A DNA stretch of 64,000 bases from UBA3069 sp050633465 (GTDB lineage: Bacteria > Pseudomonadota > Alphaproteobacteria > Rhodobacterales > Rhodobacteraceae): assembly GCA_050633465.1 (NCBI GenBank), contig JBOEGO010000008.1, positions 1-64,000 of the forward strand, given 5' to 3'. The notes under the pieces were generated by a model. The model worked only from the letters and a program-made list of their open reading frames with translations. It had not been told where the DNA came from and did no database searches. Made by a program: the position numbers and the translations under genes. Each line of letters opens with the position of its first letter. Position 1 is the stretch's first letter. Of this stretch, positions 1 through 8,048 are shown piece by piece.

Positions 1-143
1 CGCTTGCCATGCTCGCCCCAAAACGCATCAGGATCACTGATCGAGGCCGCATACATCGCATCATAACGATCCGCATCAATATGCGCTTGCGCCGCAAAAT
101 CAGCGGTAGGGGCGTAGGTTTTCTGCTGTTCATCCAAGGACAT
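1..143 (-). CDS. acs: Acetyl-CoA synthetase, N-terminal fragment (runs off the left edge)
   Basis: Only the first 47 codons are present. They read MSLDEQQKTYAPTADF and continue to a DPDAFWGEHGKR stretch, the conserved N-terminal region of AMP-forming acetate-CoA ligases (family knowledge). The enzyme activates acetate with ATP and CoA in the cytoplasm. The ATG at 143 is preceded by a strong ribosome site, GGAGGAGACCGTTCC, with the usual spacing. The adenylation domain lies outside the window, so the call rests on N-terminal similarity alone. An AT-rich leader with a perfect inverted repeat lies just upstream. Confidence 0.8.
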   Translation of the reverse strand, partial: MSLDEQQKTYAPTADFAAQAHIDADRYDAMYAASISDPDAFWGEHGK

Positions 144-495
144 GGAACGGTCTCCTCCAGCTGTTCGGCCCTCCTCCGGTGTTGTGATCTGTCACAACAG
201 GGCCTTTTCAATCCTGAGGATCAAATTACCAGAAATGGAAAATTTTGGAATAACCTACGGAAATCGCTTTTATTTTTTGTAAAAATTTTTCCACAAGACG
301 TGACGCAAGATGTAAATTTTAGTTAATGAATTGTAAATTATCCAAGAAAAGCAAGGGCTAGACAGGCACGCAGGTGCAAAGATGCTGCACCCGCGCAATA
401 ACAGGCGACAATGCAATCTACCATTGTTTTGGCGCTAACGGATCGCCCTGCGCCTGCTGGCTATGTGATCCATCAGGGAATCGCCCGGGGCCAGC
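144..495. other. Intergenic region, acs upstream / SDR downstream
   Basis: This 352-base stretch holds no convincing gene. The 205-350 part is clearly more AT-rich than its surroundings and probably contains the acs promoter on the minus strand. It contains a perfect inverted repeat at 180-199 and a small hairpin at 373-391 (GGTGCA/TGCACC, 7-base loop). The hairpin could end transcription from the SDR operon, but it has no clear T tract. Confidence 0.6.
180..199. promoter_or_regulatory. Perfect inverted repeat in acs leader, candidate operator
   Basis: The sequence TGTTGTGATCTGTCACAACA has two 8-base arms with a 4-base centre and ends 37 bases before the acs start codon. It resembles Crp/Fnr-superfamily half-sites (TGTGA/TCACA), but the centre is 4 bases rather than the 6 of a CRP site. 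The regulator is not identifiable. A small mRNA hairpin is the alternative reading. Confidence 0.5.
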
Positions 496-1227
496 CTAGA
501 CCCCCATCAGCCGCGCAAACCACGCCATCGGCAAAAACCGCCCAAGGCTGAAAACCCACGCAAAAGGGTGGGGGAAATCGCGGCGAAAGCGGCGCGATTG
601 CATCAGTTTGATCACATGAGCCGCAGCCTGTTCCGGCTCCATCAGTTGCGGCATATCAAAATCGTTTTTGTCCGACAGGCGGGTGCGGATGAAACCGGGG
701 TTGGCCAATTGCACGCGCAGACCGCTGCCCTTGAGGTCGATATACATATCCTCGGCCAGATGTTGCAGCGCGCCCTTGGCGGCACCGTATCCGATGGCTC
801 CGGGCAGCCCGCGATAGCCCGCAACCGACCCGATAATCACAATATGCCCATGGCCGCGCTGCGCCATGGCGGGCACGGTTTCGCCAAACAGGCGCATCGC
901 GCCCGACAGGTTGGTATCGACCATCGCAACCGCGCCGCCTGCGTCCCATTCCTGCGCCGTCATCGGATCGTAGTAGCCCACGCACCAGATGATTCCGTCC
1001 ACATCACCCGCAGCGGCCACGCCCGCGCGCACCGAATTCATATCGGTCACATCCATCGGCACGGCGCGGGACTGGCCCAGATCATCGGCCATGGCGCGCA
1101 ATTTATCCGCGCTGCGCGCCGACAGGACCAACCCCGCCCCCGCATCGCGCAATGCCACCGCAATCGCCCGGCCGAAGCCTTCGGATGCGCCGACCAACCA
1201 ATAGGTTTTGCCCCGCAAATCAGGCAT
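496..1227 (-). CDS. Short-chain dehydrogenase/reductase
   Basis: A 243-aa NAD(P)-dependent oxidoreductase of the classical SDR fold. The cofactor motif GASEGFG is at residues 13-19, and a catalytic Ser134 with Tyr147-x3-Lys151 is visible. The substrate is unknown. The gene is the last of a minus-strand operon with a CFA-synthase-like methyltransferase, a DUF1365 protein and an FAD oxidoreductase, and its start overlaps the methyltransferase stop by 8 bases. In Rhodobacter-type genomes these genes travel with rpoE-chrR, so a role in membrane-lipid modification or repair after singlet-oxygen stress is likely by context. Confidence 0.85.
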   Translation of the reverse strand: MPDLRGKTYWLVGASEGFGRAIAVALRDAGAGLVLSARSADKLRAMADDLGQSRAVPMDVTDMNSVRAGVAAAGDVDGIIWCVGYYDPMTAQEWDAGGAVAMVDTNLSGAMRLFGETVPAMAQRGHGHIVIIGSVAGYRGLPGAIGYGAAKGALQHLAEDMYIDLKGSGLRVQLANPGFIRTRLSDKNDFDMPQLMEPEQAAAHVIKLMQSRRFRRDFPHPFAWVFSLGRFLPMAWFARLMGV

Positions 1228-2377
1228 GCGACAGCTTCACTTGCACCACATCCGTCTGGCCCACCTCGAAGGACGCAGCGCAGATGCCAAGGTAAAACCG
1301 CCAGCTGCGCAGGAAACCCTCGCCATAGCCCAGTTTTTGCGCCTTGGCCGCGGTATCGCACATCCGTTCGTCCCAGATGCGACAGGTCCGGGCATAGTCG
1401 CGCCCCAGTGAAAAATTATCGCGCACCCGCAGCCCGGCATCCTGCGCCGCACGCGCAATCGCCCCATCCGACAACAGCATCCCACCGGGAAAGGTGTGCT
1501 GGCGGATGAAATCCGACCCCTTGCGGTAGGTTTCAAAATAGCTGTCAGGCACGGTGATCGCCTGCACCATTGCCTTGCCTCCCGTGGCCAGACGCGCCTT
1601 TAGCGTGTTGAAAAACATCGGCCAATACCGCTCGCCCACGGCTTCGATCATCTCGATCGAGACAATATTGTCGAAGGTGCCGCGCACATCGCGGTAGTCG
1701 CACAACCTGATATCGGCACGCCCGTCCAGCCGTGCATCGGCATAACCTTTCTGGCTGGGAGAGATGGTAAGCCCGGTCACAGCGCGCCCCTGATCGGCGG
1801 CGCGTTCGGCAAACCCGCCCCAGCCACAGCCGATTTCCAGCACGGTTTCGCCATCCGACAGACCATTCAGAATGCGGTCGTATTTACGGTTCTGCGCACG
1901 GCCCAGATCGGTATCCCCGTCAGCGAACAGGGCAGACGAATAGGTCATGCCCGGATCCAGCCACAGCTGGAAAAATTCATTGCCCACATCGTAATGGGCG
2001 CGAATGTTGCGCGACGATCCTTTGCGCGAATTGGCCCTGACCAAACGGTCAATGGTGCGAAACTTTAACCCCTGCCAGAACGACGGATAGGCAAAGCCGC
2101 TGAAATGCGACAGGTTCAGCAGCGCCACCCGCGTCAGCAATTCAACCGAGGGCGTATCCCACAGCCCGTCAACATAGGTTTCCCCCAGCCCTATGTCGCC
2201 CCGTGCCGCCATGGCGGTGACACAGGCCCAATCGCGGATATGCATTTCGGCCACGGGGCTGCCATTGCCAAACACATGCAGGTCGCCCTCGGGTGTTTTC
2301 AGATGCAGGGTGCCATGGGCGATGCCCTCGCAGGCGGTTAGAAACTCCTGTCGAATGCGGCTGTCAAAAATCGCCAT
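1220..2377 (-). CDS. Cyclopropane-fatty-acyl-phospholipid synthase family methyltransferase
   Basis: A 385-aa SAM-dependent enzyme of the CFA synthase family, which methylates double bonds of unsaturated acyl chains in membrane phospholipids. The SAM site VLEIGCGWGGFA is at residues 179-190 and the family signature HYDVGNEFF at 128-136. Its start codon shares one base with the stop of the upstream DUF1365 gene, so translation is probably coupled. Homologues linked to the RpoE-ChrR regulon in Rhodobacter sphaeroides are implicated in the singlet-oxygen response and in making furan-containing fatty acids. Whether this protein makes cyclopropane or methylates another position cannot be read from sequence. 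Confidence 0.88.
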   Translation of the reverse strand: MAIFDSRIRQEFLTACEGIAHGTLHLKTPEGDLHVFGNGSPVAEMHIRDWACVTAMAARGDIGLGETYVDGLWDTPSVELLTRVALLNLSHFSGFAYPSFWQGLKFRTIDRLVRANSRKGSSRNIRAHYDVGNEFFQLWLDPGMTYSSALFADGDTDLGRAQNRKYDRILNGLSDGETVLEIGCGWGGFAERAADQGRAVTGLTISPSQKGYADARLDGRADIRLCDYRDVRGTFDNIVSIEMIEAVGERYWPMFFNTLKARLATGGKAMVQAITVPDSYFETYRKGSDFIRQHTFPGGMLLSDGAIARAAQDAGLRVRDNFSLGRDYARTCRIWDERMCDTAAKAQKLGYGEGFLRSWRFYLGICAASFEVGQTDVVQVKLSHA

Positions 2378-3129
2378 CAGGTGACCTCCTGTTCGGGTGG
2401 GGTCGGGCGGTTGCGATAGCGCGCGCCCTTCAGTTTCAGTATAATGGCTTGCATATAGATCAATGCAACAACCCGTATCGCCCCCAGCGGGCGCATCAGG
2501 CTGGACCTGAGGATAGCAGCATTTCGCAGCGGCGCGCGCGGGCCGGACAGCGTGGCAATCAAACCTCCATCACCATCGCGCAAATCAATCAGTATCGAAA
2601 TGCGCCTGGCGTCGATATTGAACGCAAAACTGTAATTCCCGGCCACATCCTGAAACGGGGACACATGGAACACCTTGCGCGCTGTTACCCTGTCCGCACC
2701 ACGCATCGGGGCGAATCCGGGTTTGGCACATAGATAGGAATGGCGATCGCCGAATGTGTTGTTTACCTCGGCGATCACGGCGCGCAGCTGCCCCCCGTCC
2801 ATGGCCAGCCAGAACGACACGGGGTTAAACACACGCCCCAGAAACGCGGGCTGGGTCAAGAGCAACAGCTGATCATACCGGCTGCCCGGCAAACCAAGGC
2901 GCGCCAGAGTATCCCGTGCCCAAACCACGCCATACCCCTTGCCACGCGGCCCGCCATGGTCGCGGTCATGCACCGAAAACAGGTTAAAACGGTTGCGCGA
3001 AAACAGACGCGGGGCGGTTTTGCTTTCGGGGTCCAGCAACACGTAATCCACCGAATAACGAAAACTGTTGCGCACCGCCCCGCGCCGCACATGGGTGGTG
3101 TGGGCGGCAATCATTTCGGGGGCGCTCAT
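2377..3129 (-). CDS. DUF1365 family protein
   Basis: A 250-aa protein of the DUF1365 family, which is regularly encoded between an FAD-dependent oxidoreductase and a CFA-synthase-like methyltransferase. I chose the ATG at 3129 (MSAPEMIAAHTTHVRRG) because it overlaps the upstream stop as ATGA and starts at the conserved part. The longer reading frame has an unrelated N-terminal stretch. No catalytic motif is obvious. Context suggests a partner of the neighbouring lipid-modifying enzymes, acting on acyl chains at the membrane. Confidence 0.85.
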   Translation of the reverse strand: MSAPEMIAAHTTHVRRGAVRNSFRYSVDYVLLDPESKTAPRLFSRNRFNLFSVHDRDHGGPRGKGYGVVWARDTLARLGLPGSRYDQLLLLTQPAFLGRVFNPVSFWLAMDGGQLRAVIAEVNNTFGDRHSYLCAKPGFAPMRGADRVTARKVFHVSPFQDVAGNYSFAFNIDARRISILIDLRDGDGGLIATLSGPRAPLRNAAILRSSLMRPLGAIRVVALIYMQAIILKLKGARYRNRPTPPEQEVT

Positions 3130-4430
3130 GCCACGCTCTCGGCCAGCAGAGGGCTGGCAAACTGTTTGTCCATGGCGCGCACGATCCGCACCGCGCTGGC
3201 AAAGCCGTCCTCGTGGAAACCATGGCGGGTATAGGCCCCGGCAAACCATGTGTTGCGCTGGCCCTGCATGTCGCGCAGATGCCCCTGCGCGGCAATCGCG
3301 CCACGGTCAAACACCGGATGGCGGAATGTTTTCTGATCATAAATCAGGTGCTCCTCCACCGGTTGCGCGGGGTTCAGGGTCACGAACAACGGGTCGTCCT
3401 CGGGGATGTTCTGCAAACGGTTCATCCAGTAGCTGACCCCGATCTGCGGCTTGGCCCCGCCATCGCATTTGTAAACCCATGACGACCAGCAGGCGCGGCG
3501 TTTGGGCATCTGGCCCGTATCGCGGTGCAACACCATGTGGTTGTCCTGATACCGGATCGCCCCCAACGCCCTGCGCTCTGCCTGTGACGGGTCTGCCAGT
3601 AAATCCAGGGCCTGATCCGAATGGCAGGCCATGATCACATGGTCGTATAGCGCCGGTTCGCCCCCCTGCGCATGCACCATCGCCCCCGCATCCGACCGCG
3701 TGACCGCCGTGACGGGTGTGCCTGCGCGCAACGCCACGCCCATGGACTCCAGATAGCTGGTCAAACGGCGCAGGTATTGCATACTGCCGCCTGACACCGT
3801 CCACCACTGGTGCTGCCCCGCAGTGGACAACAACGCATGATTGCGGAAAAACCGCACCAGCGTGCGGGCGGGAAAACCACCAATCCCGTCAACCGGACTG
3901 GACCAGATCGCGCCGCAAACCGGCAACAGATAGTAACGGCGAAACCAGTCGCCCAGCCCCAGCCGCGCCACCAGATCATCCACCGTCATGTCGTCGCTGG
4001 TGGCCACGGACTCGGCCCTTGCGTTAAACCGTAAAATGTCGCGCACCATCCGCAGGAACGCAGGCCGCGCCAGATTGCGTTTCTGCCCGATCAGGGCCGC
4101 CAGATCGCGCAGCCCGTATTCAACGCGGCCATTGTCAATGGTGGCCCCGAAACTCATGTCACTGCGTTCCACCGGCACATCCAGATCACGGAACATCGCC
4201 GTCAGATGCGGGTAATTGGCATAGTTGAACACGATAAATCCGGTGTCCACGGGTTGATCACCACGCAGCCCCGCCATCACCGTGCGCGCATGGCCACCCC
4301 ATCGCGGAGCGGCCTCGTATATGGTGACACGGTGACGCGACGACAACAGATACCCCGCCGCCAGACCGGATATTCCGCCACCGACAATGGCGATATTCTG
4401 TTGCGCGCGCGGTGAGGCGTCAAACGACAT
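3126..4430 (-). CDS. FAD-dependent oxidoreductase (amine oxidase / protoporphyrinogen oxidase-like)
   Basis: A 434-aa flavoprotein with an N-terminal Rossmann FAD motif, IVGGGISGLAAGYLLSS, at about residues 15-31, in the NAD(P)-binding Rossmann / flavin amine oxidase superfamily. It is the first gene of the four-gene minus-strand operon. The start at 4430 has AAGGAA six bases upstream. An ATG at 4436 would leave no spacing, and a longer frame would run through the promoter. The partner genes suggest oxidation or desaturation of membrane acyl chains. An RpoE-like promoter (4454-4482) lies just upstream. Confidence 0.85.
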   Translation of the reverse strand: MSFDASPRAQQNIAIVGGGISGLAAGYLLSSRHRVTIYEAAPRWGGHARTVMAGLRGDQPVDTGFIVFNYANYPHLTAMFRDLDVPVERSDMSFGATIDNGRVEYGLRDLAALIGQKRNLARPAFLRMVRDILRFNARAESVATSDDMTVDDLVARLGLGDWFRRYYLLPVCGAIWSSPVDGIGGFPARTLVRFFRNHALLSTAGQHQWWTVSGGSMQYLRRLTSYLESMGVALRAGTPVTAVTRSDAGAMVHAQGGEPALYDHVIMACHSDQALDLLADPSQAERRALGAIRYQDNHMVLHRDTGQMPKRRACWSSWVYKCDGGAKPQIGVSYWMNRLQNIPEDDPLFVTLNPAQPVEEHLIYDQKTFRHPVFDRGAIAAQGHLRDMQGQRNTWFAGAYTRHGFHEDGFASAVRIVRAMDKQFASPLLAESVA

Positions 4431-4453
4431 GGGCATTTCCTTGCTTTTGACAG

Positions 4454-4482
4454 GGATACGCCCCCCGCCCCCGATCAGATCA
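4454..4482 (-). promoter_or_regulatory. RpoE-type promoter for the lipid-modification operon
   Basis: On the minus strand, TGATCT (4482-4477) is followed after exactly 18 bases by TATCC (4458-4454). The divergent rpoE promoter has the same layout, TGATCC-N18-TAATT. Rhodobacter RpoE promoters are known for TGATC-type -35 elements. The predicted leader before the start at 4430 is about 17 bases and contains the ribosome site. Confidence 0.6.
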
Positions 4483-4528
4483 ACATTACCGCCAAAATTT
4501 CCGCCAACGAGATTTCTTACCCCATAAT

Positions 4529-4557
4529 TGATCCAGCCCTTGGGGTGGCGCGTAATT
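4529..4557 (+). promoter_or_regulatory. RpoE-type autoregulatory promoter for rpoE-chrR
   Basis: TGATCC at 4529-4534 and TAATT at 4553-4557 are separated by 18 bases, and both promoters of this divergent pair have GCG just before the -10. RpoE controlling its own gene is established for the Rhodobacter ChrR system. The predicted transcription start near 4564 argues against a start codon for rpoE at 4545. Confidence 0.6.
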
Positions 4558-4688
4558 GCGGTATGTTGACCTTTGACACATATTCCCCCGCGCCTGCGCC
4601 GCCCCCCATCGGGCTGCCCCCTGCGCTGCTCAAAGGACGACACGACATAACGCTGCCTCCCCCTTCCCTGTCCGAACAAACCCGATGG

Positions 4689-5210
4689 ATGCTGGCCGTG
4701 CGCGACCACCGCGACAAGGCCGCATTCGCACAACTGTTCGATTACTACGCCCCCCGGCTAAAGGGCGTGCTGATGCGCGGCGGTGCAAATCCGGCCCGCG
4801 CCGAAGACGTGGTGCAAGACGTGATGCTGACCCTGTGGCGCAAGGCGCATATGTTCGACCCCGAACGCGCGCAGGTGTCGGCATGGGTCTATCGCATCGC
4901 CCGCAACCGCAACGTCGATCTGGCCCGCAAGGCCGCCCGCGCCGTGCCACAGGAACTGGCCCCCGAACCGGATGCAGAACCCGACGCCGCGCAATCACTG
5001 GCATTGGAGCAAGAGGCCGCACAGCTGCGCGCCGCGCTGTCCCGCCTGAAACCCGACCAAAAGGCGCTGATCGAACAGGCCTATCTGGGCGAGCTGACAC
5101 ATTCCGAAATCACTGCACAAACCGGCCTGCCCCTTGGCACGGTAAAATCCCGCATCCGGCTGGGTCTGGAACGGCTGCGTCACGAACTAAAAGGACTGCG
5201 CCAGCCATGA
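4689..5210 (+). CDS. rpoE: ECF sigma factor RpoE, partner of ChrR
   Basis: An ECF-type sigma-70 factor with region 2 (AAFAQLFDYYAPRLKG through FDPERAQVSAWVYRIARN) and region 4 (HSEITAQTGLPLGTVKSR). It directs transcription of the singlet-oxygen response when ChrR releases it. The start is uncertain. Frame extensions reach ATGs at 4545 and 4563, but that part is proline-rich, uses rare codons (ATA, CGA, GGA) and begins at or before the predicted transcription start. I prefer the ATG at 4689, giving 173 aa, although it lacks a clear ribosome site; a CTG near 4653 behind AAAGGA is another possibility. The stop overlaps the chrR start as ATGA. Confidence 0.85.
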   Translation: MLAVRDHRDKAAFAQLFDYYAPRLKGVLMRGGANPARAEDVVQDVMLTLWRKAHMFDPERAQVSAWVYRIARNRNVDLARKAARAVPQELAPEPDAEPDAAQSLALEQEAAQLRAALSRLKPDQKALIEQAYLGELTHSEITAQTGLPLGTVKSRIRLGLERLRHELKGLRQP

Positions 5211-5863
5211 CCAACGACATGAGCAAAATAGCGCATCATGTGCCCGAAAACATGCTGGTCGCCTATGCGGCGGGCACCCTGCCCTATGCCTTTGAACTGG
5301 TTGTCGCGGCGCATGTGTCGGTCTGCGATGAATGCCGTGCGCAACTGGGCGCGGTGGAATGTGCGGGCGGTGCGGTGCTGGATGAAACCGGCGCGGCCAA
5401 CCTGTCGGACGGGCTACGCAACCGCATTCTGGATGATCTGGATGCGCCCGAAAACGCCCCCGCCGCCATGCCTGCACCAACCGGCGAAGACCCCTACCCC
5501 GCGCCGGTGTTTCAGGCCATGGGCGAACGCGCGCCGCGCTGGCGCTCTGTCGGGCTGGGGGTGAAACAGGCGATCCTGCACGCCGATACCACGGGATCAG
5601 TGCGCCTGCTGAAAATCCCGCAGGGGCAGGCCATGCCCGATCACAGCCACGGCGGTCTGGAACTGACACTGGTGTTACAAGGGTCGTTTCACGACGAAAC
5701 CGGCCAGTTCAACACGGGTGATCTGGAAATTGCCGATGATACGCTGGAACATACCCCCGTTGCGGGCAACGAATGCCCCTGCATCTGTCTGGCTGCCACC
5801 GACGCACCGCTGGTGTTCAAGGGGCTGATGCCGCGACTGGCGCAACGGTTTTTCCGCATTTAA
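5207..5863 (+). CDS. chrR: Zinc-binding anti-sigma factor ChrR
   Basis: A 218-aa anti-sigma factor. The N-terminal anti-sigma domain has the zinc ligands His11, His36, Cys40 and Cys43; the His11-His36 spacing of 25 and the HVSVCDEC motif match the zinc site of the Rhodobacter protein. The C-terminal half is a cupin domain with HSHGGLELTLVLQGSFHDE, needed in that family for the response to singlet oxygen. It is translationally coupled to rpoE by an ATGA overlap. It should hold RpoE inactive until singlet oxygen triggers its turnover. Confidence 0.93.
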   Translation: MTNDMSKIAHHVPENMLVAYAAGTLPYAFELVVAAHVSVCDECRAQLGAVECAGGAVLDETGAANLSDGLRNRILDDLDAPENAPAAMPAPTGEDPYPAPVFQAMGERAPRWRSVGLGVKQAILHADTTGSVRLLKIPQGQAMPDHSHGGLELTLVLQGSFHDETGQFNTGDLEIADDTLEHTPVAGNECPCICLAATDAPLVFKGLMPRLAQRFFRI

Positions 5864-5913
5864 TCAACGGATTACTTGAAAAACAGGGCCAATTCACGCC
5901 AGATCGGGCCAGA

Positions 5914-6687
5914 TCAGGCCCACATATTGGTGCCGCCACAAACCGTCAGCGCCTGACCCGTCATATAGCTGCTGGCGCTTGACGCCAGAAACACCGCCAC
6001 CCCGCCAAAATCGTCAGGGTCGCCCAGACGGCGCAGCGGAATTTGCGAATTGGCGCGCGCTTCGGCCTCGGGGTTGTCCCACAGGGCGCGGGCGAAATCG
6101 GTGCGCACCACGCCGGGGCAAATCGCATTGGCGCGAATGCCCTGCGGCCCGTATTCCAGTGCCAGATTGCGCACCAACCCGATCAGCGCCAGTTTCGATG
6201 TGCCATACAACCCCAAAGTATCCGATGGCTTGAATGCCCCCACCGAGGAGGTAAACACCAGTGATCCCGCACCCTTGGCGATCATGTCGGGCACCACCAT
6301 GCGCGTCAGCCACAGGTTGGCCTGCACATTGACCTGCATGATCTTTTCATAGGCATCATCGGGAATGTCCGAAATCGGGCCGTAATGCACATTCACACCG
6401 GCATTGCCGATCACAATATCAATCGGGCCGATATCAGCGCGGGTTTTATCGACCAGCGCCTGCAATTCATCCTTGCGCCCGGCATTGGCGGCGATGCCCG
6501 TGGCGCGGTTTGCGCCACAGGCTGTGTTGATGTCATCCGCCGCCGCATCCAGCTGGTCTTGCTTGCGCGACGATATGACAACCTGCGCCCCATGTGCCGC
6601 TAATGCGGCGGCCATGGCCCTGCCCATTCCCTTGGATGCGCCCGTCAACAGGGCCACCTTTCCGGTCAGATCAAACATGGGGCTCAT
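5914..6687 (-). CDS. SDR family oxidoreductase in a beta-oxidation operon
   Basis: A 257-aa classical SDR with GASKGMG at residues 16-22 and the catalytic Tyr161-x3-Lys165. It is the last gene of a four-gene minus-strand operon and starts 3 bases after the acyl-CoA dehydrogenase stop. Context suggests oxidation of a hydroxyacyl-CoA or a related alcohol during fatty-acid breakdown. The substrate is unknown. It converges on chrR with a 50-base gap that shows no clear terminator. Confidence 0.85.
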   Translation of the reverse strand: MSPMFDLTGKVALLTGASKGMGRAMAAALAAHGAQVVISSRKQDQLDAAADDINTACGANRATGIAANAGRKDELQALVDKTRADIGPIDIVIGNAGVNVHYGPISDIPDDAYEKIMQVNVQANLWLTRMVVPDMIAKGAGSLVFTSSVGAFKPSDTLGLYGTSKLALIGLVRNLALEYGPQGIRANAICPGVVRTDFARALWDNPEAEARANSQIPLRRLGDPDDFGGVAVFLASSASSYMTGQALTVCGGTNMWA

Positions 6688-6690
6688 GGT

Positions 6691-7998
6691 TTATGGTCCC
6701 TCGAACAACATGCCACCACCTGTGGCATTGCGTGCGGCGGCCTGACGTTCATTCGATGCCTCGAATTCACGGCGTTCGGCGCGGGCGATCACATTGTGAT
6801 GCACCTCGTCGGGGCCATCGGCAAACCGCAGGGTGCGCTGTTTCATATACATGTCGGGCAGCGGCGACCACTGGCTGATCCCTGTTGCACCATGCACCTG
6901 CATCGCGTCATCAATGATCTGGCAGCATTTTTCCGGCACCATCGCCTTGGCCTTGGACACCCAGATGCGCGCCTCTTTGTTGCCCAGAACATCCATCGCT
7001 TTGGCGGCTTTCAGAACCATCAGGCGCATGGCGTCAATCTCGATCCGGTTGCGCGAAATTGTCTCCATGTTCTTGCCCAGATCAATGATCTTCTTGCCGA
7101 ATGCCTCGCGGGTCAGGCCGCGGTGGATCATCAGATCCAGCGCCTTTTCCGCCGCACCGATCGAACGCATGCAGTGGTGAATGCGGCCCGGTCCAAGGCG
7201 GACCTGACTGATTTCAAAACCGCGGCCCTCGCCCCACAGGATATTTTCCTCGGGGACGCGCACGTTTGTGAACCGGATCTGCATATGACCATGGGGCGCA
7301 TCGTCATGGCCAAACACGCTCATCGGGCCAACGATTTCCACACCGGGCGCATCCATCGGCACCAGAATCTGGCTTTGCTGGCGGAATGTTTCCGCGTCGG
7401 GCGATGTTTTCACCATAACAATCATGATCTTACAGCGCGGATCACCCGCACCGGAGATATAATATTTCTCGCCGTTGATCACCCATTCGCCGTTTTCCAG
7501 AACCGCCTTGGTGCCAATGTTTTTCGCATCAGATGACGCCACATCGGGTTCGGTCATGGCAAAGGCAGACCGGATTTTGCCCTCCAACAGGGGCTTCAGC
7601 CACTGGTCCTTTTGCGCCTGCGTGCCGACCCGCTCCAACACTTCCATGTTGCCCGTGTCCGGTGCCGCGCAGTTCATCGATTCCGATGCCAGCGGGTTTT
7701 TGCCCAGCTCGACCGCCAGATAGGCGTAATCCAGATTCGACAGCCCCTCGCCGGTTTCGGCATTGGGCAGGAAAAAGTTCCACAGACCCGCCGCGCGCGC
7801 CTTGTTTTTCAAATCCTCGATGATTTCCAACTGGCCCGGCGCATAGACAAAGGGCGACGGTTTCTGCGCGTCCAGTTTTTCATATTCAACCCATGCAGGG
7901 TCACAGTTTTCGCGGATGTGTTTCACAACCTTATCCAGCAAGGGGCGCGCCCCTTCGGACATCGCCAGATTGTTCAACTCGTCAGTAGGGTGGGACAT
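6691..7998 (-). CDS. Acyl-CoA dehydrogenase, ACAD10/11-like
   Basis: A 435-aa FAD enzyme that introduces the alpha-beta double bond of acyl-CoA. The N-terminal, middle (FAMTEPDVASSDA) and C-terminal domains are all present. The C-terminal stretch GATGISQWSPLPDMYMKQ with RTLRFADGPDEVHHNV is typical of the ACAD10/11-like group, which favours long and sometimes modified acyl chains. The start at 7998 follows GAGAGGAAATGAA. It lies between an enoyl-CoA hydratase and an SDR in one operon, under the predicted TetR operator at 10309-10322. Confidence 0.92.
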   Translation of the reverse strand: MSHPTDELNNLAMSEGARPLLDKVVKHIRENCDPAWVEYEKLDAQKPSPFVYAPGQLEIIEDLKNKARAAGLWNFFLPNAETGEGLSNLDYAYLAVELGKNPLASESMNCAAPDTGNMEVLERVGTQAQKDQWLKPLLEGKIRSAFAMTEPDVASSDAKNIGTKAVLENGEWVINGEKYYISGAGDPRCKIMIVMVKTSPDAETFRQQSQILVPMDAPGVEIVGPMSVFGHDDAPHGHMQIRFTNVRVPEENILWGEGRGFEISQVRLGPGRIHHCMRSIGAAEKALDLMIHRGLTREAFGKKIIDLGKNMETISRNRIEIDAMRLMVLKAAKAMDVLGNKEARIWVSKAKAMVPEKCCQIIDDAMQVHGATGISQWSPLPDMYMKQRTLRFADGPDEVHHNVIARAERREFEASNERQAAARNATGGGMLFEGP

Positions 7999-8029
7999 TT
8001 CATTTCCTCTCTTGCGTTCGAATTATCTA

Positions 8030-8045
8030 CATACGCCAGCGTATG
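8030..8045. repeat. Inverted repeat in the intercistronic gap
   Basis: CATACGCCAGCGTATG has 6-base arms around a 4-base loop. It fills most of the gap between the enoyl-CoA hydratase stop and the acyl-CoA dehydrogenase start. It may be an mRNA hairpin that tunes expression within the operon, or an operator of a second regulator. No T tract follows, so a terminator is unlikely. Confidence 0.45.
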
Positions 8046-8048
8046 GAG

